Origin: Bacillus sp. REN10
GTDB taxonomy: Bacteria; Bacillota; Bacilli; Bacillales; Domibacillaceae
Direction of reading: 5' to 3'
DNA: 64,000 bases
Assembly (NCBI RefSeq): GCF_016820555.1
Contig: NZ_JADHDW010000002.1
Span: 381,736 to 445,735, forward strand
The translations under genes were made by a program, and so were the position numbers. The notes under the pieces were generated by a model. The model searched no databases. It was not told the origin of the DNA and saw nothing but the letters and a program-made list of their open reading frames with translations. This document shows, piece after piece, positions 19,274 to 29,555 of the stretch; the stretch's first letter is position 1, and the number at the start of each line of letters is the position of its first letter.

Positions 19274-19705
19274 ATGGCAGTATATACGAAAGATGATATT
19301 TTGGCACGCGCAAAAGAACTTGCTCAAATGATTTCTGAAACAGAGGAAGTAGCGTTCTTTAAAGAAGCAGAAGCAAAAATTCATGAAAATCAAAAGGTTC
19401 GCGAAAAAATCGCCAGCTTAAAAAGCTTGCAAAAACAAGCGGTAAACTTTCAGCATTATGGAAAGACAGAAGCGTTAAAAATGGTAGAAGACAAAATGGC
19501 GAAAATCGAGCAGGAGTTAGATGAAATTCCTGTGGTGCAACAATTTAAAGAATCACAAGTAGAAGTGAATGAAATTTTGCAAATTGTCGCTTCTGCCATT
19601 TCTAACACTGTGACGGACCGTATTATTGAAACCACTGGTGGAGACTTGCTTCGAGGTGAGACAGGGGCGCAAGTGAAAAACAGCCAGCCGGGAAGCTGCA
19701 GTTAA
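19274..19705 (+). CDS. ricA: RicA (YmcA), RNase Y accessory and development regulator
   Basis: 143 residues of the YmcA/YlbF family: a largely helical protein (DILARAKELAQMISETEEV) with a lone Cys in the C-terminal GSCS. In B. subtilis RicA forms the RicAFT complex with YlbF and YaaT, which specifies RNase Y processing and supports sporulation, competence and biofilm formation. It starts one base after the miaB stop, so the two are co-transcribed as in B. subtilis. Confidence 0.93.
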   Translation: MAVYTKDDILARAKELAQMISETEEVAFFKEAEAKIHENQKVREKIASLKSLQKQAVNFQHYGKTEALKMVEDKMAKIEQELDEIPVVQQFKESQVEVNEILQIVASAISNTVTDRIIETTGGDLLRGETGAQVKNSQPGSCS

Positions 19706-19721
19706 TCGAACTATATATGAT

Positions 19722-19759
19722 AAAGGGACTTGCTCGTAAAAAAGAGCAATCCCTTTTTT
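19722..19759 (+). terminator. Terminator after ricA
   Basis: AAAGGGA (19722-19728) and TTGCTC (19730-19735) pair with GAGCAA (19744-19749) and TCCCTTT (19750-19756), with one bulged C and a T-run. Confidence 0.82.
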
Positions 19760-19835
19760 GTTTTAAATTTATTCACTTGTGCAAACTCGTTATGAACGCC
19801 ACTTTCTGTTCAAATAATTTTTATTTCTGCTAGGC

Positions 19836-19863
19836 ACATGTCTTGCTTTTTCTGCATAGGATA
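19836..19863 (+). promoter_or_regulatory. Possible SigK-type promoter of cotE
   Basis: A -35-like AC (19836-19837, in GCACAT) lies 17 bases before CATAGGATA (19855-19863), which fits the CATANNNTA -10 of mother-cell sigma factors. cotE in B. subtilis is transcribed by SigE and SigK. This is pattern matching only. Confidence 0.4.
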
Positions 19864-19893
19864 AATGGAGAACAAGCGAGGAGGTACGCTCGA

Positions 19894-20427
19894 ATGGCAG
19901 AATATAGGGAGATTATAACAAAGTCGGTCGTTGCCAAAGGCCGTAAGTTTACTCAGTCTCATCACACGATTTGTCCGCCGCACCATCCATCGAGCATTTT
20001 AGGCTGCTGGATCATTAACCATGAGTATAAAGCCAAAAAGGTCGGAAAAACAGTAGAAGTGCACGGCACATATGAGATTAACGTCTGGTATTCTCATCAC
20101 GATAACACGAAAACATCTGTTGTCACAGAGAAAGTGGACTACAGAGATGTCATTAAACTGAAATATCGTGATGAGCATTGCTTTGACGATAATGAAGTGC
20201 TAGCAAGAGTGTTACAGCAACCAAATTGTTGTGAAGCTGTCATTTCGAAGCACGGAAATAAAATCGTTGTGCATGTAGAGAGAGAATTTTTAGTTGAGGT
20301 GGTTGGCGAAACAAAAATTTGTGTAGCGGTTCATCCGCATGGCTGTGAAGATGATTGGGATTGCGATTTTGATGATGACTATGATGACTTGGATACATCA
20401 TTTCTTGATGATGAACATGAACATTAA
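19894..20427 (+). CDS. cotE: Outer spore coat morphogenetic protein CotE
   Basis: 177 residues. CotE assembles on the forespore and recruits the outer coat. The N-terminus [19 protein letters not shown] and the central ILGCWIINH are typical. The end is very acidic ([18 protein letters not shown]), another CotE trait. The ATG at 19894 follows GAGGAGGT; the in-frame start at 19843 lacks one and would overlap the putative promoter. It sits between ricA and mutS as in B. subtilis. Confidence 0.96.
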   Translation: MAEYREIITKSVVAKGRKFTQSHHTICPPHHPSSILGCWIINHEYKAKKVGKTVEVHGTYEINVWYSHHDNTKTSVVTEKVDYRDVIKLKYRDEHCFDDNEVLARVLQQPNCCEAVISKHGNKIVVHVEREFLVEVVGETKICVAVHPHGCEDDWDCDFDDDYDDLDTSFLDDEHEH

Positions 20428-20432
20428 TCACC

Positions 20433-20468
20433 AGTGCGGGCCGAAAAATATGGCCGGCACTTTTTTTC
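20433..20468 (+). terminator. Terminator after cotE
   Basis: AGTGCGGGCC (20433-20442) pairs with GGCCGGCACT (20452-20461) with one mismatch, followed by a seven-base T-run. Confidence 0.87.
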
Positions 20469-20542
20469 TGTTTCACGATAATGGTTATGATATAATGGTA
20501 ATTTGAAAACAGATAGGTAACGTGGAAAGGGATTGGAATTAA

Positions 20543-23149
20543 ATGAAGCAATATACCCCAATGATCCAACAATATTTAAAAGTCAAGGCAGAATATCAAG
20601 ATGCCTTTTTATTTTTCCGTTTAGGCGATTTTTATGAAATGTTCTTTGAAGATGCCACAAAAGCGAGCCAACTGCTAGAAATTACGTTAACGAGCAGGGA
20701 GGGAGGGGGAACAGAAAAGATCCCTATGTGCGGTGTTCCGTACCATTCAGCGGCAGGTTATATTGAACAACTCATCGATTTAGGTTATAAAGTAGCGATT
20801 TGTGAGCAAACAGAAGATCCAAAGCAAGCAAAAGGTGTCGTTCGCCGTGAAGTGGTGCAATTAATTACACCTGGAACCGTCATGGAAGGAAAAGGGCTTC
20901 AAGATAAGGAAAATAACTATTTGGCGGCGTTGCAATTCTCTAATCCAACGTATGGGCTAGCTGCCAGCGACTTATCCACTGGAGAAAATAAAGTGACTTC
21001 TTTATCCTCATTAGATGAAGTTATGAATGAATTAGCGACTTTACAAGTGAAAGAAATTGTCATTCAAGCGGATCTTGATGCGGCAGTGCAACGGCAATTA
21101 AAAGAGCGATTATCCGCCACACTTTCCGTTGAAGGAGAGAATACTGAACAAGATGCCTTTCTTTCATTAATGAAAAAGGTCAATCAAGCGGAGCTTAGAC
21201 AAGTCGTTTCCTTGCTATTCTCTTATTTACATCGCACCCAAAAGAGAAGTTTAGATCATTTGCAGCCGGTTGAACCGTATAATGTTCATCAGTTTATGCG
21301 AATCGACCAGTATTCAAAGCGCAACCTGGAACTCACCGAAACCATTCGCTCTAAAGGAAAGAAAGGCTCATTGCTTTGGCTTCTCGATGAGACGATGACG
21401 GCGATGGGAGGACGGTTGCTCAAGCAATGGATCGACCGGCCGCTGATCCAAAAAGATCAAATCGAGCGACGTTTAACGATGGTACAAACATTCATTACGT
21501 CCTTCTTTGAGCGTCAGGAGCTTCGTGAACAATTAAAGGAAGTGTATGATTTAGAGCGTCTAGCCGGAAGAGTCGCCTTTGGCAACGTGAACGGGCGCGA
21601 TCTCGTTCAATTAAAAAAATCATTGCAGCAAATTCCACTTTTAAAGCAAATACTTTCTCAAATTAACACTATAGAAATGCATGAACTGGCCGAGAAAATT
21701 GATCCTTGTGAAGAATTGACCGATTTGCTAGAAAGAGCGTTGGTAGATCACCCCCCATTGACGATTAAAGAAGGAGGCATGATTCAAGAAGGCTTTCATG
21801 CTGAACTCGATACGTATCGTGATGCGAGTCGGAATGGTAAAACATGGATTGCTAACTTAGAACGGGAGGAAAAGGAACGGACGGGTATTAAGTCTTTGAA
21901 AATCGGTTACAATCGTATTTTTGGCTATTATATTGAAATTACGAAAGCGAATCTCGCTGCGCTCGACGACAGTCGTTACGAACGAAAGCAGACGTTAGCT
22001 AACTGCGAACGGTTCATCACGCCGGAGTTAAAAGAAAAAGAAGCGATGATCTTACAGGCGAATGAAAAAATGGTCGAGCTGGAATATGCGCTATTTTTAC
22101 AATTAAGAGAACGTGTGAAGGAGTACATTCCTCGGCTTCAACAGCTTTCTCATTTAGTCAGTGAGCTTGACGTTCTGCAATGCTTTGCAACAGTGAGTGA
22201 AATGCGTCGCTATGTGCGACCTGTGCTGACAAACGGCCGGGAATTAGTTTTAAAAGACGGTCGCCACCCAGTTGTAGAGAAAGTGATGGATTCTCAGGAG
22301 TATGTGCCGAATGATTGTGACATGAATGAAGAAAGAGAAATGCTCCTCATTACAGGGCCTAATATGTCTGGGAAAAGCACATACATGAGGCAAGTGGCAT
22401 TAACAGCTATTTTAGCTCAAATCGGCTGTTTTGTGCCAGCTACGAAAGCTGAGCTCCCTATTTTCGATCAAGTATTTACGAGAATTGGAGCGGCAGATGA
22501 TTTGATTTCCGGTCAAAGTACCTTTATGGTTGAAATGTTAGAGGCGAAAAACGCAATTACTCATGCCACGAATCGCTCATTAATTTTATTCGATGAAATC
22601 GGGCGCGGAACGTCCACTTACGATGGCATGGCGTTAGCTCAAGCGATCATCGAGTATATTCATGACAAAATTGGAGCGAAAACACTGTTCTCCACTCATT
22701 ATCATGAATTGACGGTATTAGAAGAAGAATTAACACAATTAAAGAATGTTCATGTTCAAGCGGTCGAACAAAATGGAAGAGTCGTATTTTTGCATAAAAT
22801 AAAAGAAGGCGCAGCTGATAAAAGTTATGGTATCCATGTAGCTGAATTAGCCGAGCTCCCGAAAGAATTAATTAACCGGGCAAATGCTATTTTAAAAGGG
22901 TTGGAAGCAAAAGGACAACAGCAAGAAAATCGTTTGAACCTTCAGCAAATCAAGGAAGCAAACATCGCAGTGCAAACAGACGAACCAGCTCAATTATCGT
23001 TCTTTCAAGAAGAGGTAGCTTCTTCACCTGAACCGAAGTCAAAAGAAAGCAAGACTATTGAGGAATTAAAAAACTTTGATTTACTGGAAATGACGCCACT
23101 AGATGCGATGAATGCTCTTTATGCTCTGCAGAAAAAAGTGAAAAAATAA
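20543..23149 (+). CDS. mutS: DNA mismatch repair protein MutS
   Basis: 868 residues. The mismatch-reading Phe-x-Glu motif is in GDFYEMF near residue 34. The ATPase carries Walker [11 protein letters not shown] at about 605-614, Walker [16 protein letters not shown] and the helix-turn-helix near the C-terminus. It recognises mismatches and loads MutL. mutL begins 22 bases downstream, so the pair is an operon. AAAGGGATTGG precedes the ATG. Confidence 0.98.
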   Translation: MKQYTPMIQQYLKVKAEYQDAFLFFRLGDFYEMFFEDATKASQLLEITLTSREGGGTEKIPMCGVPYHSAAGYIEQLIDLGYKVAICEQTEDPKQAKGVVRREVVQLITPGTVMEGKGLQDKENNYLAALQFSNPTYGLAASDLSTGENKVTSLSSLDEVMNELATLQVKEIVIQADLDAAVQRQLKERLSATLSVEGENTEQDAFLSLMKKVNQAELRQVVSLLFSYLHRTQKRSLDHLQPVEPYNVHQFMRIDQYSKRNLELTETIRSKGKKGSLLWLLDETMTAMGGRLLKQWIDRPLIQKDQIERRLTMVQTFITSFFERQELREQLKEVYDLERLAGRVAFGNVNGRDLVQLKKSLQQIPLLKQILSQINTIEMHELAEKIDPCEELTDLLERALVDHPPLTIKEGGMIQEGFHAELDTYRDASRNGKTWIANLEREEKERTGIKSLKIGYNRIFGYYIEITKANLAALDDSRYERKQTLANCERFITPELKEKEAMILQANEKMVELEYALFLQLRERVKEYIPRLQQLSHLVSELDVLQCFATVSEMRRYVRPVLTNGRELVLKDGRHPVVEKVMDSQEYVPNDCDMNEEREMLLITGPNMSGKSTYMRQVALTAILAQIGCFVPATKAELPIFDQVFTRIGAADDLISGQSTFMVEMLEAKNAITHATNRSLILFDEIGRGTSTYDGMALAQAIIEYIHDKIGAKTLFSTHYHELTVLEEELTQLKNVHVQAVEQNGRVVFLHKIKEGAADKSYGIHVAELAELPKELINRANAILKGLEAKGQQQENRLNLQQIKEANIAVQTDEPAQLSFFQEEVASSPEPKSKESKTIEELKNFDLLEMTPLDAMNALYALQKKVKK

Positions 23150-23171
23150 CCGGTGAAAGAGGGTGACGACA

Positions 23172-25040
23172 ATGGGGAAAATCATTCTGTTAGATGACCT
23201 GTTATCTAATAAAATTGCAGCTGGAGAAGTAGTGGAGCGGCCGGCATCTGTTGTGAAAGAATTAGTGGAAAACTCCATTGATGCCCAGAGTACGGTCATT
23301 GAAATCGATGTCGAGGAAGCGGGACTTGAGAGCATTCGCATCGTTGATAATGGAAATGGGATTGAACGAGACGATGTACTGACTGCCTTTGCCCGTCATG
23401 CGACAAGTAAAATTAAAGATGAAAATGATCTGTTCCGCATTCGCACCCTCGGTTTTCGAGGTGAGGCATTACCAAGTATCGCATCGGTCTCACAATTAGA
23501 AATGGCGACTGGTACAGGAGAAGGAGCAGGCTCAAAGATTGTGCTTTCAGGCGGTGTAGTGACGGAACATCTTCAAGCTAACAGCCGGAAAGGGACAGAC
23601 ATTAAAGTATCTCATTTATTTTTCAATACGCCTGCTAGATTAAAATATATGAAAACGATTCATACCGAGCTCGGAAATATTACCGATGTCGTCAATCGGC
23701 TAGCTTTAGCTCACCCGGAAGTCTCCATTCGTCTCCGCCATAATGGGCGAGAATTGTTGCATACGACAGGCAACGGTGATGTCAGACAAGTGTTAGCCGC
23801 CATTTATGGAGTCAATATAGCGAAAAAAATGGTACCTTTAACCGCTTCTTCGCTTGATTTTGAAATAGACGGCTGGCTGGCGCTTCCGGAAGTGACACGA
23901 GCTTCGAGAAACTATATGTCGCTGATGGTTAATGGCCGTTTTATTAAAAATTATGGATTAGTCAGAGCTGTTTTAGAAGGCTATCATACTCTTCTTCCAA
24001 TCGGACGCTATCCGATTGCTTTAGTTAATATTAAAATGGACCCGCTGTTAGTCGATGTCAATGTCCACCCGTCTAAATTAGAAGTTCGCTTTAGTAAAGA
24101 ACAGCAATTAATCGAATTAATTACAGCGGCGGTTCAACAAGCTTTCAAAAAAGAAACATTGATCCCAAGTGCTGCTCCGACTCTAAAAAAGGTGCGCGTT
24201 CCATCTGAGCAGCAAACGTTGACGCTTGATCATCTCGACCCGCCTGTCAATGCGGAAGTAGAAAGTCCAGTAAAAGAAGAGAAGCCTTTTGTTTTTTTAC
24301 AACAAGGAGGGCCCGCCGCAAGCGAGCCGATGTATGCTTTTAGTGAAGAGCCAACAGCGAGTGCAGATTACTTTGTGACAAAAGAAGACAGCAGATGTTT
24401 CATCAGTGAGGATGAGGGGGAGGAAGAATCGGCAGTAGAAAGTAAGCCAATGGAAAGCCGCATTCCGCCGCTTTATCCGATCGGTCAAATGCACGGGACA
24501 TACATTTTTGCTCAAAACGAAAAGGGACTATATATGATCGATCAGCATGCCGCTCAAGAAAGACTGAAATATGAATACTTTCGAGAAAAGGTAGGGCAAG
24601 TTGAAAAAGAGCTACAAGATATGCTCATGCCATTAACATTGGAATATTCAGCAGATGATTGCATCAAAATTTCGCAGTACATCGAGCCATTAGAGGAAGT
24701 CGGCATCTTCTTAGAACCGTTCGGTGATCGGGCGTTCATTGTCCGCTCTCATCCGCAATGGTTCCCAAAAGGGGAAGAGCAAGTGATCATTGAAGAAATG
24801 ATCGAGCAATTATTATCGATGAAGCAAGTGGATATTAAAAAGTTGCGGGAAGAAGCGGCAATTATGATGAGCTGCAAAGCATCCATCAAAGCCAATCATC
24901 ACTTAAGACAAGATGAAATTCAACAGCTGCTTGATGATTTAAGGCAAAGCTCTGATCCCTTTACATGTCCCCATGGCCGACCGATTATTATTCATTACTC
25001 GACTTACGAGTTGGAAAAAATGTTTAAACGCATTATGTAA
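23172..25040 (+). CDS. mutL: DNA mismatch repair protein MutL (endonuclease type)
   Basis: 622 residues. The GHKL ATPase domain is at the N-terminus ([38 protein letters not shown]). The C-terminal endonuclease motif [12 protein letters not shown] lies near residue 455. Zinc-site segments SCK and CPHGRP follow. MutL nicks the new strand in species without MutH. The ATG at 23172 follows AAAGAGGGTG with good spacing; the in-frame GTG at 23163 overlaps that site and is less likely. Confidence 0.98.
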   Translation: MGKIILLDDLLSNKIAAGEVVERPASVVKELVENSIDAQSTVIEIDVEEAGLESIRIVDNGNGIERDDVLTAFARHATSKIKDENDLFRIRTLGFRGEALPSIASVSQLEMATGTGEGAGSKIVLSGGVVTEHLQANSRKGTDIKVSHLFFNTPARLKYMKTIHTELGNITDVVNRLALAHPEVSIRLRHNGRELLHTTGNGDVRQVLAAIYGVNIAKKMVPLTASSLDFEIDGWLALPEVTRASRNYMSLMVNGRFIKNYGLVRAVLEGYHTLLPIGRYPIALVNIKMDPLLVDVNVHPSKLEVRFSKEQQLIELITAAVQQAFKKETLIPSAAPTLKKVRVPSEQQTLTLDHLDPPVNAEVESPVKEEKPFVFLQQGGPAASEPMYAFSEEPTASADYFVTKEDSRCFISEDEGEEESAVESKPMESRIPPLYPIGQMHGTYIFAQNEKGLYMIDQHAAQERLKYEYFREKVGQVEKELQDMLMPLTLEYSADDCIKISQYIEPLEEVGIFLEPFGDRAFIVRSHPQWFPKGEEQVIIEEMIEQLLSMKQVDIKKLREEAAIMMSCKASIKANHHLRQDEIQQLLDDLRQSSDPFTCPHGRPIIIHYSTYELEKMFKRIM

Positions 25041-25042
25041 TG

Positions 25043-25073
25043 TTCACGCAGCGAGGAAACTCCGCTGCGTGAA
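25043..25073 (+). other. Perfect hairpin without T-run, mutL downstream region
   Basis: TTCACGCAGCG (25043-25053) pairs perfectly with CGCTGCGTGAA (25063-25073). No T-run follows on either strand, so it is not a standard intrinsic terminator; it may be an mRNA stability element. Confidence 0.5.
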
Positions 25074-25103
25074 TGAAAATATATAATAGTAAAGGGGGAT
25101 GTC

Positions 25104-25673
25104 ATGCTCATTCGCAAGCTATGGGTGATAGGCAGTTTGTTCGTATTAGTGCCGATTGGGTTATGTACCTATTACTATCAGCAAATGAAAGCAACAGCTG
25201 CTGAAAAGCCTCCCGCAAATGCGGCACATCTTCTTGTGCTTGGGGCGAAAGTAAATGGGACGGAAATGTCGTTAAGCCTGCAATATCGTGTGAACACAGC
25301 ACTTGATTATTTAAAGAAAAATCCGCAATCGAAAGTGATCGTATCCGGCGGACAAGGACCTGGAGAAGAGATCACTGAAGCGGAAGCAATGAAACGGTTT
25401 TTTATTGAAAACGGCATACCGAAAGACAAAATATTAGTAGAAGATGAATCGACTTCTACCTATGAAAATATTATTTTTTCCAAAAAGAAATTTAAGATTA
25501 AAGAAGCGGTGATCGTTACAAGTGATTTTCACTTATATCGGGCTAAGAAACTGGCAGAACAACAAGGGCTCAAAGCATATACGCTCGCTGCTCCTACACC
25601 GGAAATTACGAAAGTACAAGCATACATAAGAGAATTTGCAGCTATCACTAAAATGTTTCTTACTGGAAAATAA
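25104..25673 (+). CDS. YdcF/SanA-like (DUF218) membrane-anchored protein
   Basis: 189 residues with one N-terminal membrane anchor (LWVIGSLFVLVPIGLCTYYY). A DUF218 domain follows, with VLGAKVNG, VIVSGGQGPGEEITEAEAM and DESTSTYENI as the family motifs. Relatives include SanA, ElyC and YdcF, linked to envelope homeostasis; the reaction is not settled. AAAGGGGGAT precedes the ATG. It converges on the ABC transporter gene. Confidence 0.85.
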   Translation: MLIRKLWVIGSLFVLVPIGLCTYYYQQMKATAAEKPPANAAHLLVLGAKVNGTEMSLSLQYRVNTALDYLKKNPQSKVIVSGGQGPGEEITEAEAMKRFFIENGIPKDKILVEDESTSTYENIIFSKKKFKIKEAVIVTSDFHLYRAKKLAEQQGLKAYTLAAPTPEITKVQAYIREFAAITKMFLTGK

Positions 25674-25679
25674 CATCAT

Positions 25680-25709
25680 TGAACGCAGTGGGGTACCTCA
25701 CTGCATTCA
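25680..25709 (+). terminator. Weak hairpin between convergent genes
   Basis: TGAACGCAGTG (25680-25690) pairs with CACTGCATTCA (25699-25709) with one mismatch. The T-rich stretch is poor, so it is a weak, possibly bidirectional, terminator. Confidence 0.45.
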
Positions 25710-25715
25710 TACGTT

Positions 25716-27452
25716 TTAGTTGTTAAATTGTTGGTTGGATAGTTTTCGGTAGAGCGAGTGTTGATCATATAGTGTATCATGTGTACCTGTTCCGGTGATT
25801 TGTCCGTTTTCGATGACGACAATTTGGTCGGCATTGACGATTGTCGAGAGGCGATGAGCGATTACAAGCGTTGTTCGTCCGCTCATCAATTGATCCAACG
25901 CTTTTTGCACAAGTCGTTCAGAGGCGCTGTCTAGGTTGGATGTTGCTTCATCAAGAAGCAAAATTTTCGGGTTTCTCATAAAGGCGCGAGCGATGGCAAT
26001 TCTTTGTCGCTGACCACCTGACAGCTTCATCCCACGCTCACCTACCTCGGTATCATATTGATCGGGTAAGCGTTCAATGAATTCATCAGCATTGGCAAGC
26101 TGCGCCACTCGTTTCACCTCTTCCAACGACACTTGATCTTCTATCCCATAGCAAATATTTTCAAGAATGGTTCCTGACATAATGGGACTTTCTTGCGACA
26201 CATAGCCGATTTGATTTCGCCAGTTTTCTAGCTGAAACTCATGAATTGGAGTATCTTTTAGTAGGATTTGCCCGTTGTCTGGATGATAAAAACGCTCCAA
26301 CAAGGCAAATAACGTCGTTTTCCCACTGCCGCTCGGTCCGACGAAAGCAGTTGTTTTTCCGGCAGGTATATGAAGATTAAACTGCTTTAATACAGGCTTA
26401 TCTCCACTGTAACTAAATGACAAATCTTTTAGCACGAGATCCGTTGAAGCCTCTTTTATCGGAAGACCAATATCTTCTGCTTCCGTCGGTAAAGACAAAA
26501 TTTCTTGAATTCGTTCGGTTGCTCCCATCGCTTTTTGAAACGAGGTAAAAAAAGAAGCCATTTGACTAAAGGGAATGACAATTTGAAACATGTAAATGAT
26601 GATGGCAACAAGTGAACCAGCTGATAACTCCCCAGAGGCTACACGGACGCCACCGTAGCCAATTAGGACAACAAGAACAAGCATCATGATTACCGTCATA
26701 AAAGGGGAGATGACGGCTTGAATACGAGCTTCTTTTAATCCGAATTGAAATAAACCTTGGATACGTTTTAACCCTTTGCTTTTTTCAACATGTTCAGCAT
26801 TATAAGCTTTTACTAGACGAATGTCGGAAAGTACTCGTCCAAGGTCTCCTGAAAACTGAGCCATTTCTTCTTGTGTACCTTTAGAAATCCGATACATTTT
26901 CTGCCCTAATGGTACAATGATTACTATCGCAATCGGAACGGCTAGTAGCATAATTACCGTCATTTTCCAATCGATAAATAATAGAATGCTAACGGCTCCA
27001 ATTACCGATATAATTCCTGTGACAAAAGAGACGAGATGCTGTGTAATTAACGTTTTGATAATATTTGTATCCTGTGTGATCCGGCTCATCGTCTCACCTG
27101 ATTCATGCTGATCAAAATAGTCAACAGGAAGAATGAGTACTTGATTCCATAAGCGCTCTCGAATCGAGGAAACAACGTATTCGCCAATATAACTCATCAA
27201 ATAAAAAGAAAAGCCACCTGAAACGGTTTGCAACAAAAAGCTACCAGCTAAAAAAATGATCACAGATGGCGGCAATTGATTTTGAGCTAGCCCATCTACT
27301 AAGTTGCGGGTAAATAAGGGAACCACTAATCCGGCAGCGGTTTCGATGATGCTTAAAGTGAGCGCTAAAATAATCACCCATTTTGGCATTTTACTTTGTA
27401 TGAACAATTGAAAAAAGGTTTTCCATTGTTTAGCATCATTACTCTTCTGCAT
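25716..27452 (-). CDS. bmrA: ABC multidrug exporter, half-transporter (BmrA-like)
   Basis: 578 residues with an N-terminal six-helix ABC exporter domain and a C-terminal ATPase. The ATPase has Walker A GPSGSGKTT, signature LSGGQRQRIAIARA, Walker B ILLLDEATSNLD and H-loop IAHRLST. Long stretches (SYFD/YFDQHESGETMSRIT, GFITGIISVIG-like) resemble B. subtilis BmrA, which works as a homodimer and pumps drugs out. Its start overlaps the stop of the MerR gene by 14 bases. AAAGGAGG lies inside the MerR gene. Regulation by that MerR protein is likely. Confidence 0.88.
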   Translation of the reverse strand: MQKSNDAKQWKTFFQLFIQSKMPKWVIILALTLSIIETAAGLVVPLFTRNLVDGLAQNQLPPSVIIFLAGSFLLQTVSGGFSFYLMSYIGEYVVSSIRERLWNQVLILPVDYFDQHESGETMSRITQDTNIIKTLITQHLVSFVTGIISVIGAVSILLFIDWKMTVIMLLAVPIAIVIIVPLGQKMYRISKGTQEEMAQFSGDLGRVLSDIRLVKAYNAEHVEKSKGLKRIQGLFQFGLKEARIQAVISPFMTVIMMLVLVVLIGYGGVRVASGELSAGSLVAIIIYMFQIVIPFSQMASFFTSFQKAMGATERIQEILSLPTEAEDIGLPIKEASTDLVLKDLSFSYSGDKPVLKQFNLHIPAGKTTAFVGPSGSGKTTLFALLERFYHPDNGQILLKDTPIHEFQLENWRNQIGYVSQESPIMSGTILENICYGIEDQVSLEEVKRVAQLANADEFIERLPDQYDTEVGERGMKLSGGQRQRIAIARAFMRNPKILLLDEATSNLDSASERLVQKALDQLMSGRTTLVIAHRLSTIVNADQIVVIENGQITGTGTHDTLYDQHSLYRKLSNQQFNN

Positions 27453-28191
27453 GATTTTCTGCCTCCTTTTCCATGTAGTAAGTCATCACTTGTTCTAGCC
27501 ATTTCTCTTCTTTAGGTGAAAATGGATTAGGAAATAGCCAAGGATCTAACGGAATATCTTTCTCTGCTAATTTTTCTAAAGTGGAAAGGTCATCACCAGC
27601 GATAATATTCGCCATAGAAATGAACTCCTTAACGAGTTTTTCCACTTGAGGACTCGTAAAATCAGAAAACATGATTTCTTTAAATCGAGAAAAAAGATCT
27701 ATCATTTTTTTCTCATATTCTTCTTGATCCTCTTTTACTCTGCGATAAAGCTGTTCAACTAATTCTTCGGGCCAATGAGAATTCATCCATTCTTTATGTG
27801 CCTCTTCCATTTGGACACTATTAATAATGGAAGTATAGACTTGGGAATCTAGTTTGTTATTATTCTCAATTTGTTCGATCGCTAGATTCAACAATCGAAT
27901 AGAATCATCTAACTGTTCTCTCTTTTTCTTCATCATATCTCGCTGAAACACAAGGGAATCCTTCATATCCCAGTTTTTATTGCAAAGATACTTGGCCGTT
28001 TCATCAAGAGAAAATCCTAAAAATTTTAGAGAGATAATTTTTTGGAGCGTCGCAAAGTCTTCTTCTTTATACGAGCGGTGTCCAGCTTCGGTTCGCTCAG
28101 CTTTTAGTAGACCAATTTCATCATAGTATTGTAGCGTTCGAGCGGATGTACCTGTCAGTTTTCCAAATTCTCCGATCGTGTATGTTTTCAT
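27439..28191 (-). CDS. MerR family transcriptional regulator with large effector domain
   Basis: About 250 residues. The N-terminal winged helix-turn-helix (YTIGEFGKLTGTSARTLQYYDEIGLL) is a clear MerR domain. A coiled-coil dimerisation helix follows, then a ~120-residue C-terminal domain of the size seen in Mta/TipA-type drug sensors. ATG 28191 is preferred over 28194 on spacing from AGGAGAG. It is co-transcribed with the exporter gene. A dyad in a stretched 19-base promoter spacer sits just upstream. Confidence 0.88.
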   Translation of the reverse strand: MKTYTIGEFGKLTGTSARTLQYYDEIGLLKAERTEAGHRSYKEEDFATLQKIISLKFLGFSLDETAKYLCNKNWDMKDSLVFQRDMMKKKREQLDDSIRLLNLAIEQIENNNKLDSQVYTSIINSVQMEEAHKEWMNSHWPEELVEQLYRRVKEDQEEYEKKMIDLFSRFKEIMFSDFTSPQVEKLVKEFISMANIIAGDDLSTLEKLAEKDIPLDPWLFPNPFSPKEEKWLEQVMTYYMEKEAENHAEE

Positions 28192-28222
28192 CATTCATCT
28201 CTCCTTAAAAGTAATTATCCTT

Positions 28223-28253
28223 ATCATAAAACATCACGTAACGTGAAGGGCAA
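28223..28253 (-). promoter_or_regulatory. MerR-type promoter with 19-base spacer and operator dyad
   Basis: On the minus strand a -35 TTGCCC (28248-28253) and a -10 TATGAT (28223-28228) are separated by 19 bases. The spacer holds the inverted repeat TCACGT-T-ACGTGA (28234-28246). MerR regulators act on just such over-long spacers by twisting the DNA. Confidence 0.65.
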
Positions 28254-28353
28254 GAAGGAAGTAATAAAATAGGCAATAAAAAGTACTCTGTACGAATGCG
28301 TCTCGTTCGCTTACAATGGTGAGTAAACAATTGGAAAAGTAGTGAGGCTACAT

Positions 28354-29541
28354 ATGATACAAGTAAAAGATCAGTACCGTTTTTGGATATTAGTTAGTAT
28401 TGTTGCCATTTCTGGATTTAGTCAAGGGATGTTGCTGCCGTTAATTGCGATTCTTTTTGAGCAGGGAGGGGTCTCTGCTTCTTTAAATGGATTGCATGCG
28501 TCGGCTCTTTATATTGGAATTTTATTCGTCTCCCCTTTTATGGAAAAGCCGCTTAGACAGTATGGATATAAACCTGTGATTATTGGCGGTGGATTGCTTG
28601 TGATCATCTCTTTGCTCTGCTTTCCATTATGGCAATCTTACTGGTTTTGGTTTTTGTTAAGATTGCTGATTGGTATAGGAGATCATGCGCTTCATTTCGG
28701 TACACAAACATGGATTACCTCTTTTTCACCACCACATCGCCGCGGCCGTAACATTTCATTGTACGGTTTATTTTTCGGTGTTGGTTTTGCGCTTGGGCCG
28801 TTAATGACTAGCTTAATTAAGTTTAATGAAGCCTTGCCTTTTATCGTGTCGAGTGTGCTTTGCTTCATTTGTTGGGGATTTTTATTTTTGTTGAAAAATG
28901 ATTTTCCGGAGCAGTCGATTCAAACGAATTCATTTATGGAAACCTTAAAACGTTTTCGAGAAGCTTCACATTATGGCTGGATCGCCTTTTTGCCCACTTT
29001 CGGGTATGGATTCCTCGAATCATCATTAAATGGTATATTTCCGATATATGGCGTTCGAAGTAATTTGTCGATTCAAGAAGTATCGGTCCTGCTGATGACA
29101 TTTGCAACTGGAGGAATTCTGTTTCAATTTCCGCTTGGGATGATTAGCGATAAATATGGGAGAAAGCGAGTATTAGGAGCAATCTTAACAGTAGGTTGCT
29201 GCTTATTTTTCGTATCTAGTTTAGTGATTGACCATTATTATCTTCTTTTACTCATGATGTTTTTGACTGGAATGGTCGTTGGTTCTACATTTAGTACAGG
29301 CATCAGTTTTATGACGGACTTAATGCCGAAGCATTTGCTGCCGACAGGGAATTTATTGTGTGGCATGAGTTTTAGTATTGGTAGCTTGACAGGTCCATAT
29401 ATAGGGGGCTTAATGCTACAAATGTTTGAGAAAATCAATTTTTTTATGATGATTAGCGTCATGTTTTTCTTTTTAGCCGCTCTATTTATGGTGTACAATT
29501 TTCAGCATACGGAAAAGAAAGTAACGAGTATGACAGAATAA
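28354..29541 (+). CDS. Major facilitator superfamily transporter
   Basis: 395 residues with about twelve hydrophobic helices and the MFS loop motif GMISDKYGRKRVLG between helices. The N-terminal half shows GFSQGMLLPLIAILFEQGG. It resembles drug or sugar-efflux type MFS proteins; the substrate is unknown. The ATG at 28354 follows AGTGAGG; an in-frame GTG at 28342 is less likely. It is divergent from the MerR gene and ends 14 bases before glpP, so read-through into glpP is possible. Confidence 0.85.
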   Translation: MIQVKDQYRFWILVSIVAISGFSQGMLLPLIAILFEQGGVSASLNGLHASALYIGILFVSPFMEKPLRQYGYKPVIIGGGLLVIISLLCFPLWQSYWFWFLLRLLIGIGDHALHFGTQTWITSFSPPHRRGRNISLYGLFFGVGFALGPLMTSLIKFNEALPFIVSSVLCFICWGFLFLLKNDFPEQSIQTNSFMETLKRFREASHYGWIAFLPTFGYGFLESSLNGIFPIYGVRSNLSIQEVSVLLMTFATGGILFQFPLGMISDKYGRKRVLGAILTVGCCLFFVSSLVIDHYYLLLLMMFLTGMVVGSTFSTGISFMTDLMPKHLLPTGNLLCGMSFSIGSLTGPYIGGLMLQMFEKINFFMMISVMFFFLAALFMVYNFQHTEKKVTSMTE

Positions 29542-29555
29542 AAAGGAGAATGAAA

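Noticed and set aside
20240-20572. 110-codon His-rich ORF antisense to the cotE tail
   Set aside because: A mirror of the acidic Asp/Glu repeat codons of CotE and crosses the cotE terminator.
25043-25073. Intrinsic terminator after mutL
   Set aside because: The hairpin is perfect, but there is no T-run on either strand; kept only as a hairpin feature.
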